Source: Sphaerolaimus hirsutus
Lineage: Eukaryota > Nematoda > Chromadorea > Monhysterida > Sphaerolaimidae
Length of the DNA stretch: 64,000 nt
Assembly (NCBI GenBank): GCA_964036195.1
Contig: OZ038453.1
Coordinates: 3,983,469 to 4,047,468, forward strand
Direction of reading: 5' to 3'
The first letter of the stretch is position 1; each line of letters opens with the position of its first letter. Shown here piece after piece: positions 42,159 to 52,842 of this stretch. The translations under genes were made by a program, and so were the position numbers. Under the pieces are notes generated by a model, which saw only the letters and a program-made list of their open reading frames with translations, did no database searches and was not told the DNA's origin.

Positions 42159-42634
42159 TAGTGATGGAATGGCGCCATGGCGCTGGCGCCCTTTTCTGTG
42201 GCGCCATTATTTCGAATGGCGCATGGCGCCCTTGGCGCTTGGCGCCATTTTCGCTGGCGCCAATGTGGCGCCCGGCGCCATTGTTTTGGATGGCGTCGGA
42301 AATTGCGCCAAGATGCCGGGATGCGTGATTATTTTTGGCCATAATAAAATGCTTTTTCTGCTGAATGATTTCATTTAGGTGATATTTATTTTAACACTTA
42401 CATATTCGGAATTCCTCGCCAGCATTGCAAGTTTAGGTTCGTGTCGATTCTTTTATATCACATAAACTGCAAATAGGTATTCAAATGTGACAATTGGAAA
42501 AATGACATTCTTCAATGAGTTTTTTCACAGCCATTACATGATTGATTACCTATAAACAATGCACTGTAAACCCTTGTGGGTATTAATTTTTTCCACAGCC
42601 TGGCGCCATTTTTCCTAGCGCTTTTCCATCACTA
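42159..42634. mobile_element. hAT-like MITE, TAGTGATGGAA ends, GGCGCC words
   Basis: TAGTGATGGAATGGCGCC at the left, GCGCTTTTCCATCACTA at the right. Flanks GACCAGGG (42151-42158) and GACCAGGT (42635-42642) match 7 of 8. The left 150 bp repeat ATGGCGCC/TTGGCGC. A related fragment is at 59278-59347. Confidence 0.8.
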
Positions 42635-42940
42635 GACCAGGTTTGGTTGAAGTAAAATTATTTTACTTAGATTGTAGTCAAATTGTAAAAAATTGTATTT
42701 TATTTTTATTTTATTGTACAATTTTCCATTTTATTGGTATTTTTTATTTTAGTTCGTAATCGTCACCAGGATTGGTTTTACTCAAATTCTCTTTACTAAA
42801 GTTGTAGTAAAATTGTATAAAATTGTAAAAATTAAAAATTTTATTCATGTTTCATTTCATTATTTTTTTTTATTCTTCAATTTTCCATTTTATTTTATAT
42901 TTTTTTCTCTGATATTTTGCCAACCTGCCAACCTTCAAAT
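42635..42940. repeat. AT-rich AAAATAAAATGG-word stretch
   Basis: Repeats TTGTAAAAATTGTA and TTTTATTTTATT words. Similar wording occurs at 56088-56160 and 57769-57835 (after GGGTTGGCAAAATC). Low complexity; no ends found. Confidence 0.35.
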
Positions 42941-44083
42941 ACACCCTTGCTTACATCGATCCGGACGGTTGCGAATTTTAAAAAAACGTTTCGTTCACGC
43001 CCCCTGTAAAGTTTTCGGGAAAATTGACCCGACTCAAAAAATAGCCCAAAGAGTTGCCTACATGATGTATGGGTCGCCCCCCAATATAACGCCGCGTGGG
43101 CAGTGTAAGCGGGCCACACATTTTTTTGTACCAAAATGCAGTGTTTACCTCGGTCCGGACGGTGGCTCCAAATCTTATATAGTCAGTTTTTCAAGGCCAG
43201 AATTTGGCCAAAACATAGAACAGTGTCCTGGCTTAGTGCCAAATGCGATTTCAATGGCTTATTTACAGGCAGAAATAAGATAAGGATATTTTCAATTTGC
43301 ACTGTTTTGTACTGCGGATTGCGATCAGCTGTGATTGTGATAATTTTATCTCCTCATCTTACATCTATTAACACAGAAAATGCTTCCACCAGAAAGAGAA
43401 ATCTTTCGCAGTATTTTTAAAAACCTACTCCTCTTAAATACACCCTTCCCAAAAATGAGATATTGAGTGGTGAAATTTGAAAAACTTAGTACATTTCGTC
43501 CAGGGAAGGAAATTAGTAGTAAGTAAAATTTTGCAATATTTTTTAAATTTCGCTCCTCAAATTCTCATGTTTGGGTGGGTGAATTTAAGTGGTCTAGGTT
43601 TTAAAAATACCGCGAAAGATTTCTCTTTCTGGTGGAAGCATTTTCTGTGTTAATAGATGTAAGATGAGGAGATAAAATGATCACAATCACAGCTGATCGC
43701 AATCCGCAGTACAAAACAGTGAAAATTGAAAATATCCTAACCTTATTTCTGCCTGTAAAGAAACTGTTGAAATGGCATTTTGCACTAAGCCAGGACTATG
43801 TTCTATGTTTTGGCAAAATTCTGGCCTTGAAAAACAGACTATATGAGATTTGGAGCCACCGTCCAGACTGATGTAAACACTGCACTTTGGTATAAAAAAT
43901 GCGTGGCCCGCTTACACGGCCCACGCGGCGTTATATTGGGGGGCGATCCATACATCATGTAGACAACTCTTTGGGCTATTTTTTAAGTCGGGTCAATTTT
44001 CCTGAAAACTTTAGGGGGGGGGGGCGTGAACGAAACGTTTTTAATAAATTCGCAACCGTCCGGATCGAGGTAAACAAGGGTGT
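42941..44083. repeat. 1.14-kb long inverted repeat
   Basis: The left arm (42941 to about 43430) pairs with the right arm (about 43595-44083), e.g. ACACCCTTGCTTACATCGAT against ATCGAGGTAAACAAGGGTGT and CCAGAAAGAGAAATCTTTCG against its complement. Pairing weakly continues to a centre near 43510. Open frames in the arms are not shared in reading frame and look incidental. Confidence 0.9.
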
Positions 44084-44423
44084 AGATATGATAAATATGA
44101 CAAACTTTTTATTGAACTGCATTGTTTCCAGCAGAATGTAGTTATCAATAGTAAATATAATTTTACCCTTGGGAATATCATTGTTTGATTCAACCGTTAA
44201 ACTATGATTACAATGTCATAGATTAGACATGTCATAGACACTGTAGATACTGCAAAATATATACAATTGAATTATTTGCATAGATTTACCATAAATACTC
44301 TATTAAGGTGATTGTCACTTTATTTGTTTTCAGCACATTTTTCGGGGTCACATTACTGGAGGGGTCTCTTTTTGGAGGGGGTTGCATTGTATTTTTCAGC
44401 CACTCAACTACTCAAGTGTTTGT

Positions 44424-44650
44424 CAGATATTTTACCAGGAACAATTTGTACGTTATTTCTTTTTTTCCACACATACTTTTATGCTACTCGTCGGATTCAC
44501 ACGGTGGCAGCTGGCTATGTCCAATGGCGTCTGGGTGCATGCACACTTGTGCTGATGGTAAGATGATGTTTCGTGAATGGGGAAGTATACAGGTGATACA
44601 GGAACAATCACCAGAACCCCTTGAGGATTTGGCACGTTCCCAAGGACAAA
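44424..44650 (+). other. Block homologous to 22541-22780
   Basis: See 22541-22780. Here an acceptor-like TTTGTTTTCAG at 44331 precedes an open frame rich in hydrophobic residues that reaches a donor-like ATG/GTAAGA. A coding origin is possible but unproven. Confidence 0.35.
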
Positions 44651-44662
44651 TTGCGCCACTTA

Positions 44663-45041
44663 CAGCAAAAAATGGATCCGTGATGCGTGTGGAAGCGGGC
44701 TGGATGCGCGTGAAGCGGCGCGCTTCCACACGCTTCCACACGCTTCCACCAACATCACGAGATTCTGGGTGAAGTGTCTTCCACACGCTTCACCTATCTT
44801 CACCACGCGCTTCACGCGCATCCAAACATGTGGAAGACACTTCACGGCGCTGGCGCTTCCACCCGCTTCCCCCGCGTATACATTTGCATGGGAGCGCCAT
44901 ATTAAGAAGCGTGAAGTGGCTTCACGCAGATTTTCGTGATGTGTGTGGAAGCGCTGGCAGCTTGGTGAAGCGTTCGGGAAGTGTTGGCGTGAAGACACTT
45001 CCCGACGCTTCACCGCGCATCCACACACCAATTTTTTGCTG
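44663..45041. mobile_element. MITE with CAGCAAAAAATGG ends and CTTCCACACG words
   Basis: CAGCAAAAAATGGATCC at the left and CCAATTTTTTGCTG at the right. Flanking octamers agree at 6 of 8 if one base of slack is allowed. The interior repeats GCTTCCACACGCTTCCAC and GTGAAGCG in both directions. Confidence 0.6.
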
Positions 45042-45071
45042 TGACTTACCAACCGCTTGCACTGACCAGGG

Positions 45072-46525
45072 TTAGCATTGAAAAAATCTCTGGGAGATTT
45101 ATATTTAAAAAATCTCAGAAAATCTCAGAAAATATAAGATTTTCTGAGATTTATATTTTTTTCACGATTTTCCAGAGAGATTTTATTATATTTTCTCCTG
45201 ATTGAGAAAATCTCTCGAGAAAATCTCTATATATTTGCCAATTTTCACCTTCAAATTCACTAGTTCATGTGCTTTTTTACCACCTTTTATCTATTTTTCA
45301 CTGTATATTTGCTTATATACCCATTTTTGGCTATTTTTCCTCTATTTGTAGTTTTTCCCCCCTTTTCTGTTCTATGGCATGAAAGAGCCAATAAAAAAGT
45401 TATATTAAATACATTTTCTGTACTCACGTACTTTCAAGAAGTATACATAAAAGAGAGTACTGGTACTTTTTCAGAGGAAATTTTTTAGATGTATTTACTC
45501 AGTACTCAAGTATATGAATTTTTGAGTAAACCATAATATGTTGTAATCCCTGAAGCATACTAAACCCCTGCAGTCCAATGAAGACCCAGTGCTCAAGTAC
45601 GGGGCTGTACCTAAGCACTGGGTCTACATTGGCACTGGATATTGCTACTTGTGAAACGGGTAAACTTATGGCACTGAGTTCTAGCTGTTTAGCCGGAATT
45701 AGAGCTCAGCGTCGATTCGACGTGAAATGACGACGTGAAATGACGTCGTGAAATTAATTACCGCAATTAATTAATTAATTAATTATTGCTTGCAAAAGTC
45801 TGACGTGAAATGTCAAGTTGTTCCCTGACACTGTGACGTGAAATGATGATGACGTGAAATGATAAAAATTGAATTTTTCAATTCACTCTAGTTGTGGCTG
45901 ATAACACTCAGTATTGGACACGATTAAGGTATTGATTCATATATTATCCTTAGAAAATTGTAGAACCGTAGCATGATCCACACTTGTGTAATTAATTTCA
46001 CGACGTCATTTCACGTCATCATTTCACGTCGAATTGACGCTGAGCTCTAATTCCCGCTTTTTAACAACTAAAGATTTGACAGCATGCTTTGGAAATGTAG
46101 TCACCAAATTTTGGTGGAAAAGTGATCTGATAACTTCTGTGGGGATCACCACACACACATGAGGAAAAAATGTGCCTAAACAATATTTTTGTTCATTATT
46201 CAGATAGTAGTACAAATTGTGCCATCAGTAGACAATAGGCTGTTATCATTATCATATGAAATTGTGAATGAAAAAGTTTAACAACAAATAATGTGCTTCA
46301 TACCTATCTACTCTGAATGGTTCAAACACCTTGAAATATCGATTAAATCATACTTTAAATTGAGAGATTTTCTGAGATTTTTTTGAACTGCAAGAGATTT
46401 TCTCAGAGATTTAATCATATTTTCTAAAATGACCCAAGAGATTTAATTATATTTTTTTCTTGAGAGATTTTCTGATATAATATTTAATTATATTTTCTCA
46501 AAATCGGTCGTTTTTTCAATGCTAA
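45072..46525. mobile_element. Element with TTAGCATTGAAAAA ends, AAATCTC words, 6-bp duplication
   Basis: TTAGCATTGAAAAAATCTC at the left, TTTTTTCAATGCTAA at the right. Perfect CCAGGG hexamers flank it (45066-45071, 46526-46531). Both subterminal parts repeat GAGATTTTCTGAGATTT. A CTATTTTT core (about 45240-45370) and a nested foldback (45693-46056) fill the middle. Sister copy at 52843-53804. Confidence 0.85.
45693..46056. repeat. CCGGAATTAGAGCTCAGCG foldback (nested)
   Basis: 364-bp palindrome with GACGTGAAATGACG words, closing with CGCTGAGCTCTAATTCCCG. Same family as 35951-36366. Confidence 0.8.
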
Positions 46526-46531
46526 CCAGGG

Positions 46532-47179
46532 TTAATAATTACAAGTTGATTTCTAATTAGTTGATTTCTAATTACAAGTTGATTTCTATCCTACACCAAA
46601 AATGTGTTTGACATGAAACTCAACAGTAAAATGTGAAAATGTGATCAAGCAATTTGGTATGCTGGTTTGCACTCTGCATTCTTTCTGGTGTAGTTGTTGC
46701 AATGTTTTGATTGTTGACTGTAGATTACCTTAACCACCATATAAAACCCCTGGCAAATAGAAATGGAAAATCATGAAATGATGCATTTTTTGTGGCACTG
46801 TTTTAGAGACACTTTTTATGGTCAAGAATTTTGAATATGATAAAAAGGTAGTAGTGAATTGCTGATCGATGAGGGTGGATGAACCCATTGTATCATAAAA
46901 AATCAGTGATGAAAGCTCAGAACGAGTGTGTAACAAATGTTTCTGATGTAAGATGGCAATTGTATCATGGGACCGGGATGCAAAAAGCGGCAGCAGCTTA
47001 GCATGACAAATTTTTCTATGTGGGACTGTGTATCTTTGATGTGTGTAATAAATGTCTATTAGTATGTCTGAATTTTTGGAGATACGCAAAACCCGACCGT
47101 AGATCGGTGAGAATCCTGCTAGTATTGCATATATATCAAATTAGAAGGCAGGAAATGCTGATATGCAGGGGGTTGCGGG
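46532..47179. other. Spacer, no confirmed gene
   Basis: A short direct repeat (TTACAAGTTGATTTCTAATT) near 46540-46590. A 119-codon minus-strand open segment at 46730-47089 has no family likeness or splice context and may be chance. Confidence 0.3.
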
Positions 47180-48156
47180 TAGGGTGTCAAAAAAATTTTT
47201 TTACGGATAACGGAAAACGGAAAGGTAAATTTTTTTCACTTTAGGGAAAATGGAAAACGGAAAGGTAAAAAAAAAAATTCTGCCGGAAAACGGAAAACGG
47301 AATGGTAAAAAAATTTCACTCAGCGGAAAACGGAAAGGTAGAAAAAATTATCGGCTGGAAAACGGAAAACGGAAAAATGAAATGCTGGAAAACGGAAAAC
47401 GGAAAGTGAAATTTTCACGGAAACGGAAAAAAATAAAGTGAAATTTGACGGAAATGGACAAATTTGCAGAAGGAAAACCTGCATGCAGGTTTGCCTGTTT
47501 GGCTTTGATTGTGGTAGCTGTACTTTATGCAACTATGGATCATGCCAGTAACTTCACTTGTAGTTCAAGCTTAACTGAACCAACAAAAAATCATCAAAAA
47601 GTAGAAAAATACACTACAACAACAATAAGAATTTAACAAAAGTGAACTTTGATGTAACTGAACAGTAAAAAGTATACTCAGCAGACTGCAAAGTATGTGT
47701 CCAAAATTACTTTATTTATGTTTTTTACAGATTTGGATACAGATAAAAAGTATGAACGACACAAGAACCTGGTAGTTAGAAACACCATAGTGGAAAAAAC
47801 AAATACAGATTGGAAAAATAATGGAAAAATGCCAGAAAACTGAAAATTGAGCCAGAAAATGGAAAAATGGCTTGGAAAAATGGAAATGGAAAGGTAAAAA
47901 TTTTTCAGCTGGAAAACGGAAAAATGGGCTGGAAAAACGGAAATGGAAAGGAAAAAAATTTTCAGCTGCCTGAAAACAGATAGGTAAAAATTTTTGGCTG
48001 CCGGAAAATGGAAAACGGAAAGGTAAAAATATTTCAGCTGCCAGAAAATGGAAAACAGAAAGGTAAAAAAATTTCAGCTGCCGGAAAACGGAAAGGTAAA
48101 AAATTTTCCTGCGGAAAGGCGGAAATGGAAAACGGAAACGGAAATTTGATACCCTA
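47180..48156. mobile_element. hAT-like MITE, TAGGGTGTCAA ends, AAACGG/AAAGG words, older copy
   Basis: TAGGGTGTCAAAAAAATT at the left and AATTTGATACCCTA at the right. Flanks GTTGCGGG and GTTGTGGA match 6 of 8. The words are GGAAAACGGAAAGGTAAA. 977 bp, longer than its sisters because of about 300 bp of unlike sequence near 47510-47800. Confidence 0.8.
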
Positions 48157-48178
48157 GTTGTGGAGGTCGATATGTATT

Positions 48179-48583
48179 TACCGTATTACCTTGAATTATC
48201 CCCCCTCAAATTAACCCCCCCTCAAAATGGGCTGGGGAAATAATAACCCCTCGAAATACCCCCCCCTTCGGAATGTACATAATAAATACGTCATGTATGC
48301 AATGTACATGATGTATATTACTGTTAATTTGCATTGCAGCTACACATAGACTAGTTTGTGTAGCTATCTACGTTTTTATGTCCAAATATATCCTGTTTGG
48401 ACACATTTATTACCTGTTTTGGGTATGCAAATGCCTACTATTTACTACGATCCTTACGAAAATTTCTGACGAAATAATAACCCCCTTCCCTCAAATAACC
48501 CCCCTCCCCTTGAATTAACCCCTCCTCAAATTTTGCTGGCGAAATAATAAACCCCCATGGGGGTATTTCGTGGTAATACGGTA
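48179..48583. mobile_element. TACCGTATT MITE, subfamily 2
   Basis: TACCGTATTACCTTGAATTA to TTTCGTGGTAATACGGTA, core ATGTACATGATGTATATTAC. Two further partial units end with GGTAATACGGTA at 48712 and 48875, giving a cluster of three. Confidence 0.75.
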
Positions 48584-48875
48584 GGCTTTTTCAGGATGTA
48601 GAAGGAAGAAGAATCGCTAAAAGTAGGTGTAGAATAGCTCAAAATGGTTATAGAAGAGCATTCAGTACTATAAATAGCTGAAAATAAGTAAGTAGGTCGA
48701 GGTAATACGGTATGTGATTGTTCGATTTTTCCACGTCTGCGTATGGGGAATTTCCGAAAATTTCTGGCGAAATAATAGACCCCCCCCTCGAATAAACCCC
48801 CCCTCGAATTATCCCCCCTCAAATTTTGCTGGCGAAATAATAAACCCAATGGAGGTATTTCGAGGTAATACGGTA
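48584..48875. repeat. Two partial TACCGTATT-type units
   Basis: 48584-48712 holds a CTATTTTT-core segment in reverse (AAGAATCGCTAAAAGTAGG) closed by GGTAATACGGTA. 48713-48875 holds C-run blocks closed by the same end. They appear truncated on the left. Confidence 0.5.
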
Positions 48876-48904
48876 TTTTGAAATGAGAAATGTATGAAAA
48901 AATT

Positions 48905-49015
48905 CTTTAAAAAAATAGAACGGCAGCCTCCAATAGAATGGCACCTCTAATAGAATGGCAGGTAAAAAAGTTGACGAAAAAAATAGAATGGTGCTCTTGT
49001 ATCAGAATGAATACG
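48905..49015. repeat. TTCTATTGG-type fragment
   Basis: AATAGAACGGCAGCCTCCAA and AATAGAATGGC words, reverse of the block at 7190-7255. Confidence 0.45.
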
Positions 49016-49260
49016 GTACTTGAACCTTATTTTTCCCAAAGCATTTTAAAACGCAAGCATCGAAAGTTTCGATTGGTAACGTTTGTCAAAAAACCCACAG
49101 CATAAGCCTTTTTCAAATTATTTTGCCTCTGAGCGTGCAATTTCACATTGGCAACATCACATTTCACATTGCAAACACATTGGCAACAGTGGTAAATATC
49201 TCGATTGAATGCTTTTGATCCATTTCTACCATAGAAATAATAAGCTTTCATTAAGCAAAG

Positions 49261-49697
49261 TACCGTATTTTCTCGAAATACCCCCCCCCCCCTCGAAATA
49301 CCCCCCTCAAAATGGACACTATTAACTTATAACCCCCCCCCCCCTCGAAATACCCCCCCCCCCCAAATTTAGTGTATAGAGAACGTAAATGACAAAGGTT
49401 GCGGTTTGTCATCTGGGTAATGCAAAACACACGTTAAAAACGATGACTCTGTTATGTGAGAACAGTGATTATACGTCTACACACTTATACAAGTCTTTAG
49501 AGTCTTATAAATGGCGATTTTTGTTGCATTTTCGACGTCTGCGTACGTTTCAGACGACAATTTAGTACTTGGTTTTCAAACAATTTCTGGCGAAAAAATA
49601 GACCCCCCCTCGAAATACCCCCCCTCGTTTAACCCCCCCTCAAAATTCTCACTCTGAAAAAACAAACCCCCCGGGGGTATTTCTAGGAATTACGGTA
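49261..49697. mobile_element. TACCGTATT MITE, complete copy
   Basis: TACCGTATTTTCTCGAAATA to TTTCTAGGAATTACGGTA, 437 bp. The core matches 35267-35661 almost base for base (AGAACGTAAATGACAAAGG). A third, truncated copy is at 57613-57767. Confidence 0.8.
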
Positions 49698-49866
49698 CGT
49701 CACCATGACTGACGAATGGCCACCATGAGTGGCATACACGCCATTTATGTGCTATTTATGTGCTTGTGCAAGGCACGCCGGTTGCCAAGGTCGCGGAGGC
49801 CAGGTCGCGAATTGAGTTGGTGTAATTGGAGCTTTGAAACATAATATGTATATCGTCAATCAGCAT

Positions 49867-50518
49867 TAACGATGGCAAGACAAGATTCGAACATTTGAAA
49901 ACATTTTCGAATTTTTGAATTTTTTTGGAATTTTCTAAATTTTATTTCGCCCCTAGAAAAACACTACTAATTTGATTTATTTTTAAAAAAATTCAAAAAT
50001 TCAAAAATAGTTTTCGAATTTTTCAGGGAATTCAAGGATAAATTCACTCTTAAGTTCAACGTGTGAAATAAATTGACAATTGATATGCAGTGTGAATGAA
50101 AAATGGAAACGTTAAGCAGCGTTTTATACTTTCAGTGTGCCGACAAAAATTAGTATGTGTAGGGCCAATGTGCAAACACGGAATGCAGCACACTGGTCCC
50201 CATAACTCCTTCCTTCCACCATTTTGCATAATAAATTATGGTGAAGATAATGTTTAAAGGTGATCAAAATATTTAAACAGTCCAAATTATGTGTTTTAAG
50301 CTTCAAATTCAATCTTTTTCAAAAAAAATCAAAACAATTTTTTTAAATAAAAATTTGAAAAATAGCAAAAAAAAATTGAAAATTGCCAAAAAAGATTTGA
50401 AAATTTGAAAATTAAATTCAAAATTAATTTGGAGAAAAATTTGAAAATTCAAAAATTCATTTCAGAAAAAAACACCTAAAAATTTAAATACTTTTTTTCC
50501 GAATGTTCGCCATCGTTA
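49867..50518. mobile_element. hAT-like MITE, TAACGATGGC ends, TTCGAA/TTGAAAA words
   Basis: TAACGATGGC at the left, GCCATCGTTA at the right. Flanks ATCAGCAT (49859-49866) and ACCAGCAT (50519-50526) match 7 of 8. Subterminal parts repeat TTCGAATTTTTGAATTTTT. 652 bp. Fragments of the family: 5070-5285, 41060-41345. Confidence 0.85.
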
Positions 50519-50739
50519 ACCAGCATTGCATCAGCTATAAATAGTGGATTCAAGCTGGAATGTTTAATGATTTTGCCCAGTTCTGGGTAAAAATTTTGTA
50601 GTTCAGCCCAGTGTAATGAATGTGTGTACTGTTCAGGTGTGTATGATACAGCAGGTAAAGAAACACAATGAGAAACTGCACCAATGCCTATAATAATATT
50701 TGTAGGTTCTAAAAGTTCATCACCTTTTCCAAATCCTTT

Positions 50740-51207
50740 TCACCAAATCATTTTGATCAATTGGGTTACATGACACAGCATCAGCAATTTGACTATGTAC
50801 ACCCACTGTGTATTTTATTATGTACACCCACAGCAATTGTACTGTAATTATGAATGGAATGACACATTTTCTGAAAAACTCATTTTCCCAAAAAACAGCA
50901 CAAATCTTGTTTTGTATGCACTTTTGGCTTGTCAGTCATCGCCACCACTCTGCTTGGTGCCATAGAAATTCCTGAAGATGTGAGTAAATTACCCTTGGCA
51001 AATTGCATCTTCAGATTTGCCCATCTTAAGCATTCAAAAAAACGATTTAAATGAGTTCAATGTTCAGGAATTGAGTGGCTACAGACTAAAATGTCATCAA
51101 TATAAGTTTTACACAAGGGTCTGTATACATTTTCATTCAGACCTGATATCATCAATGACATAATTCTTTGAAAAGTTGTGCCTACATTTACAGTACAGAA
51201 AGGAAGT
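50740..51207 (-). pseudogene. Ty3/gypsy reverse transcriptase fossil
   Basis: The minus strand reads a degraded reverse transcriptase: TTFQRIM, then YIDDILVCS (the YxDD box) at about 51075-51100, an in-frame stop after PEH, LRWANLKMQFAK, then VVAMTDKPK and CCFLG in the order of Ty3/gypsy polymerases. About 130 bp further on, ADAVSCNP fits the ADALSR end of gypsy RNase H. No LTRs seen. It is inactive: stop codon, truncation and loss of frame beyond 50880. Confidence 0.8.
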
Positions 51208-51344
51208 CAGGTATAACAATATTGTCCGAGACTGCAAACAAAGTGCATTCACGTGATAACCTTTTTGTTTGCTTGTGGAGCCTTGCGTTTATAATTTTTT
51301 TGTGATTAATTCTGACGACGCACTTGCAAAAACTGTGAGTAGCA

Positions 51345-52169
51345 CAGAGTTGTGAAAACGTATAGTTGTTTACCCAAAATAACCGGTTATTCGGGTATTT
51401 ATACTTACGTTTACGTTTATGCTATCCAAAAATACTGTTACGTTTTGTTACATTTTCCTGGCACAATTACCCGGGTACCTGCAAAAACGTAAAAAATATG
51501 TGAAGGGAACCTTATTATTTGACAAATGTAGTGTTATATGGTCAGTTCAACATGCTTAAATGTTAAGAGGTTGCCAATTCCGCAAGTGGAGAACTAGAAC
51601 AATTTATCAGTGAGAAGTCAAAGTTGTGAGAGACGTTAATTTATTAGTGAGAAGTGAAATGCAGGCAAAAAGACAAAAACGTGTTTAGTGTTTTCTTGTG
51701 ACCTTGCCACTTGCCACTTATAAATTTACGATTTTTTTACTTATCACTCACCATTCAACTTGCCATTACCTCTCACTTATAAATTGTTTGTTTTTTAGTT
51801 CCCCACTTAAGGAATTGACACACTAGTTCACACTTAACTACACCCACTAGTTGACAACAATGCTAAATGTCAACTGGTTCCAATCCAACTCAATATCCTG
51901 ATCCCATCATTCTGTTTAAAATATAGGTAATTTCAATGTCAATGAAGATAATAACAATCAACGTAAATAGATAATGTTGTAAAAGCATTGTTTTTATATT
52001 AACTGATAGTGGTAGCACTTGATAAATTTTTTTACATTTACGTTTTATTTTACGTTTTCCCAGGTATTTTAAAAATACCTTACGTTTTAGTATTTATACT
52101 CCAAAATTTGAAAACGTATTTACGTTTACGTTTACGTTTTCCAAAAATACCAGTATTTGAACAACTCTG
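51345..52169. mobile_element. hAT-like MITE, CAGAGTTG ends, AACGTA word array
   Basis: CAGAGTTGTGAAAACGTA at the left, CAGTATTTGAACAACTCTG at the right, perfect 8-bp duplication GAGTAGCA (51337-51344, 52170-52177). 825 bp, same family as 5980-6800 in reverse orientation. Confidence 0.93.
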
Positions 52170-52220
52170 GAGTAGCACACGTTTTGAAACTGGCAGGGCG
52201 AGTGCAAGCTCTGGTGCCAA

Positions 52221-52392
52221 ACCCAGACTCTGTAGGATGCCCTGTAAAACGTAAAATGTCATGCAAATGTCAAAACTCATGTAAAATGCCCAGCAAAATT
52301 GCTAAAATTGCCACCTTGCAAAGCATTTTTCATGACTTTAGACACTTTGCATGCCATTTGACATTTTACAAGGCATTTTACAAGGTCTGGGA
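52221..52392. repeat. TCCCAGACCC foldback, copy 4 (diverged)
   Basis: ACCCAGACTCTG to CAAGGTCTGGGA with CCCTGTAAAACG and TTGCCACCTTGC. More diverged than the others. An open segment follows at 52400-52500 but has no recognisable family. Confidence 0.65.
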
Positions 52393-52842
52393 CTCTCCCA
52401 GAATCAGTTGGATTTGGCCACACTTACAACAGAAAGTGGTGCAGATAAAGCTATTGTATGGAAATCAGCGATTGACCCATCTAGAGGTGAACATAATGGT
52501 ACTTTCCAAAGCACAATGGCAAATGCTGTGTGTAAATTTTTTACATCTACATTTGTTTTACCTATTCATGTATTACCACATAAACTGCAAATCTGCAAAT
52601 ATGACACACAATTAGAAACATGTCAATACTTTTTTTCAGAGCCCTTACACCATCTCAGGGGTGTATACTTATCTCAGCTCGCCCAGACCTGGGGGTAATT
52701 TGTGGGATTCTATCTGAGGAAACACAGTAGTTGCCTTAGGAAGGGGTGGGCCCATATTTGCTAAAGGTATTTGCTCGTACCCTATTTGATTGAAAAATTC
52801 CCCTTGGGAATTATTTCTTTTTCAGACTTTATTTGAGGGGGA

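Noticed and set aside
42813-43420. 156-codon frame in the long inverted repeat as a gene
   Set aside because: The paired arm does not keep the frame, and the sequence is explained by the foldback.
44308-44772. 154-codon plus-strand frame as a complete gene
   Set aside because: It runs from a shared block into the CTTCCACACG word element, so at most its first part could be an exon, and two frames are open there.
46730-47089. 119-codon minus-strand frame
   Set aside because: No family likeness, no splice signals, and low-complexity AT-rich surroundings. A chance frame is plausible.
52351-52698. 115-codon frame after foldback copy 4 as a gene
   Set aside because: It begins inside the foldback and its remainder has no recognisable domain. 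An exon near 52400-52500 is conceivable but unsupported.
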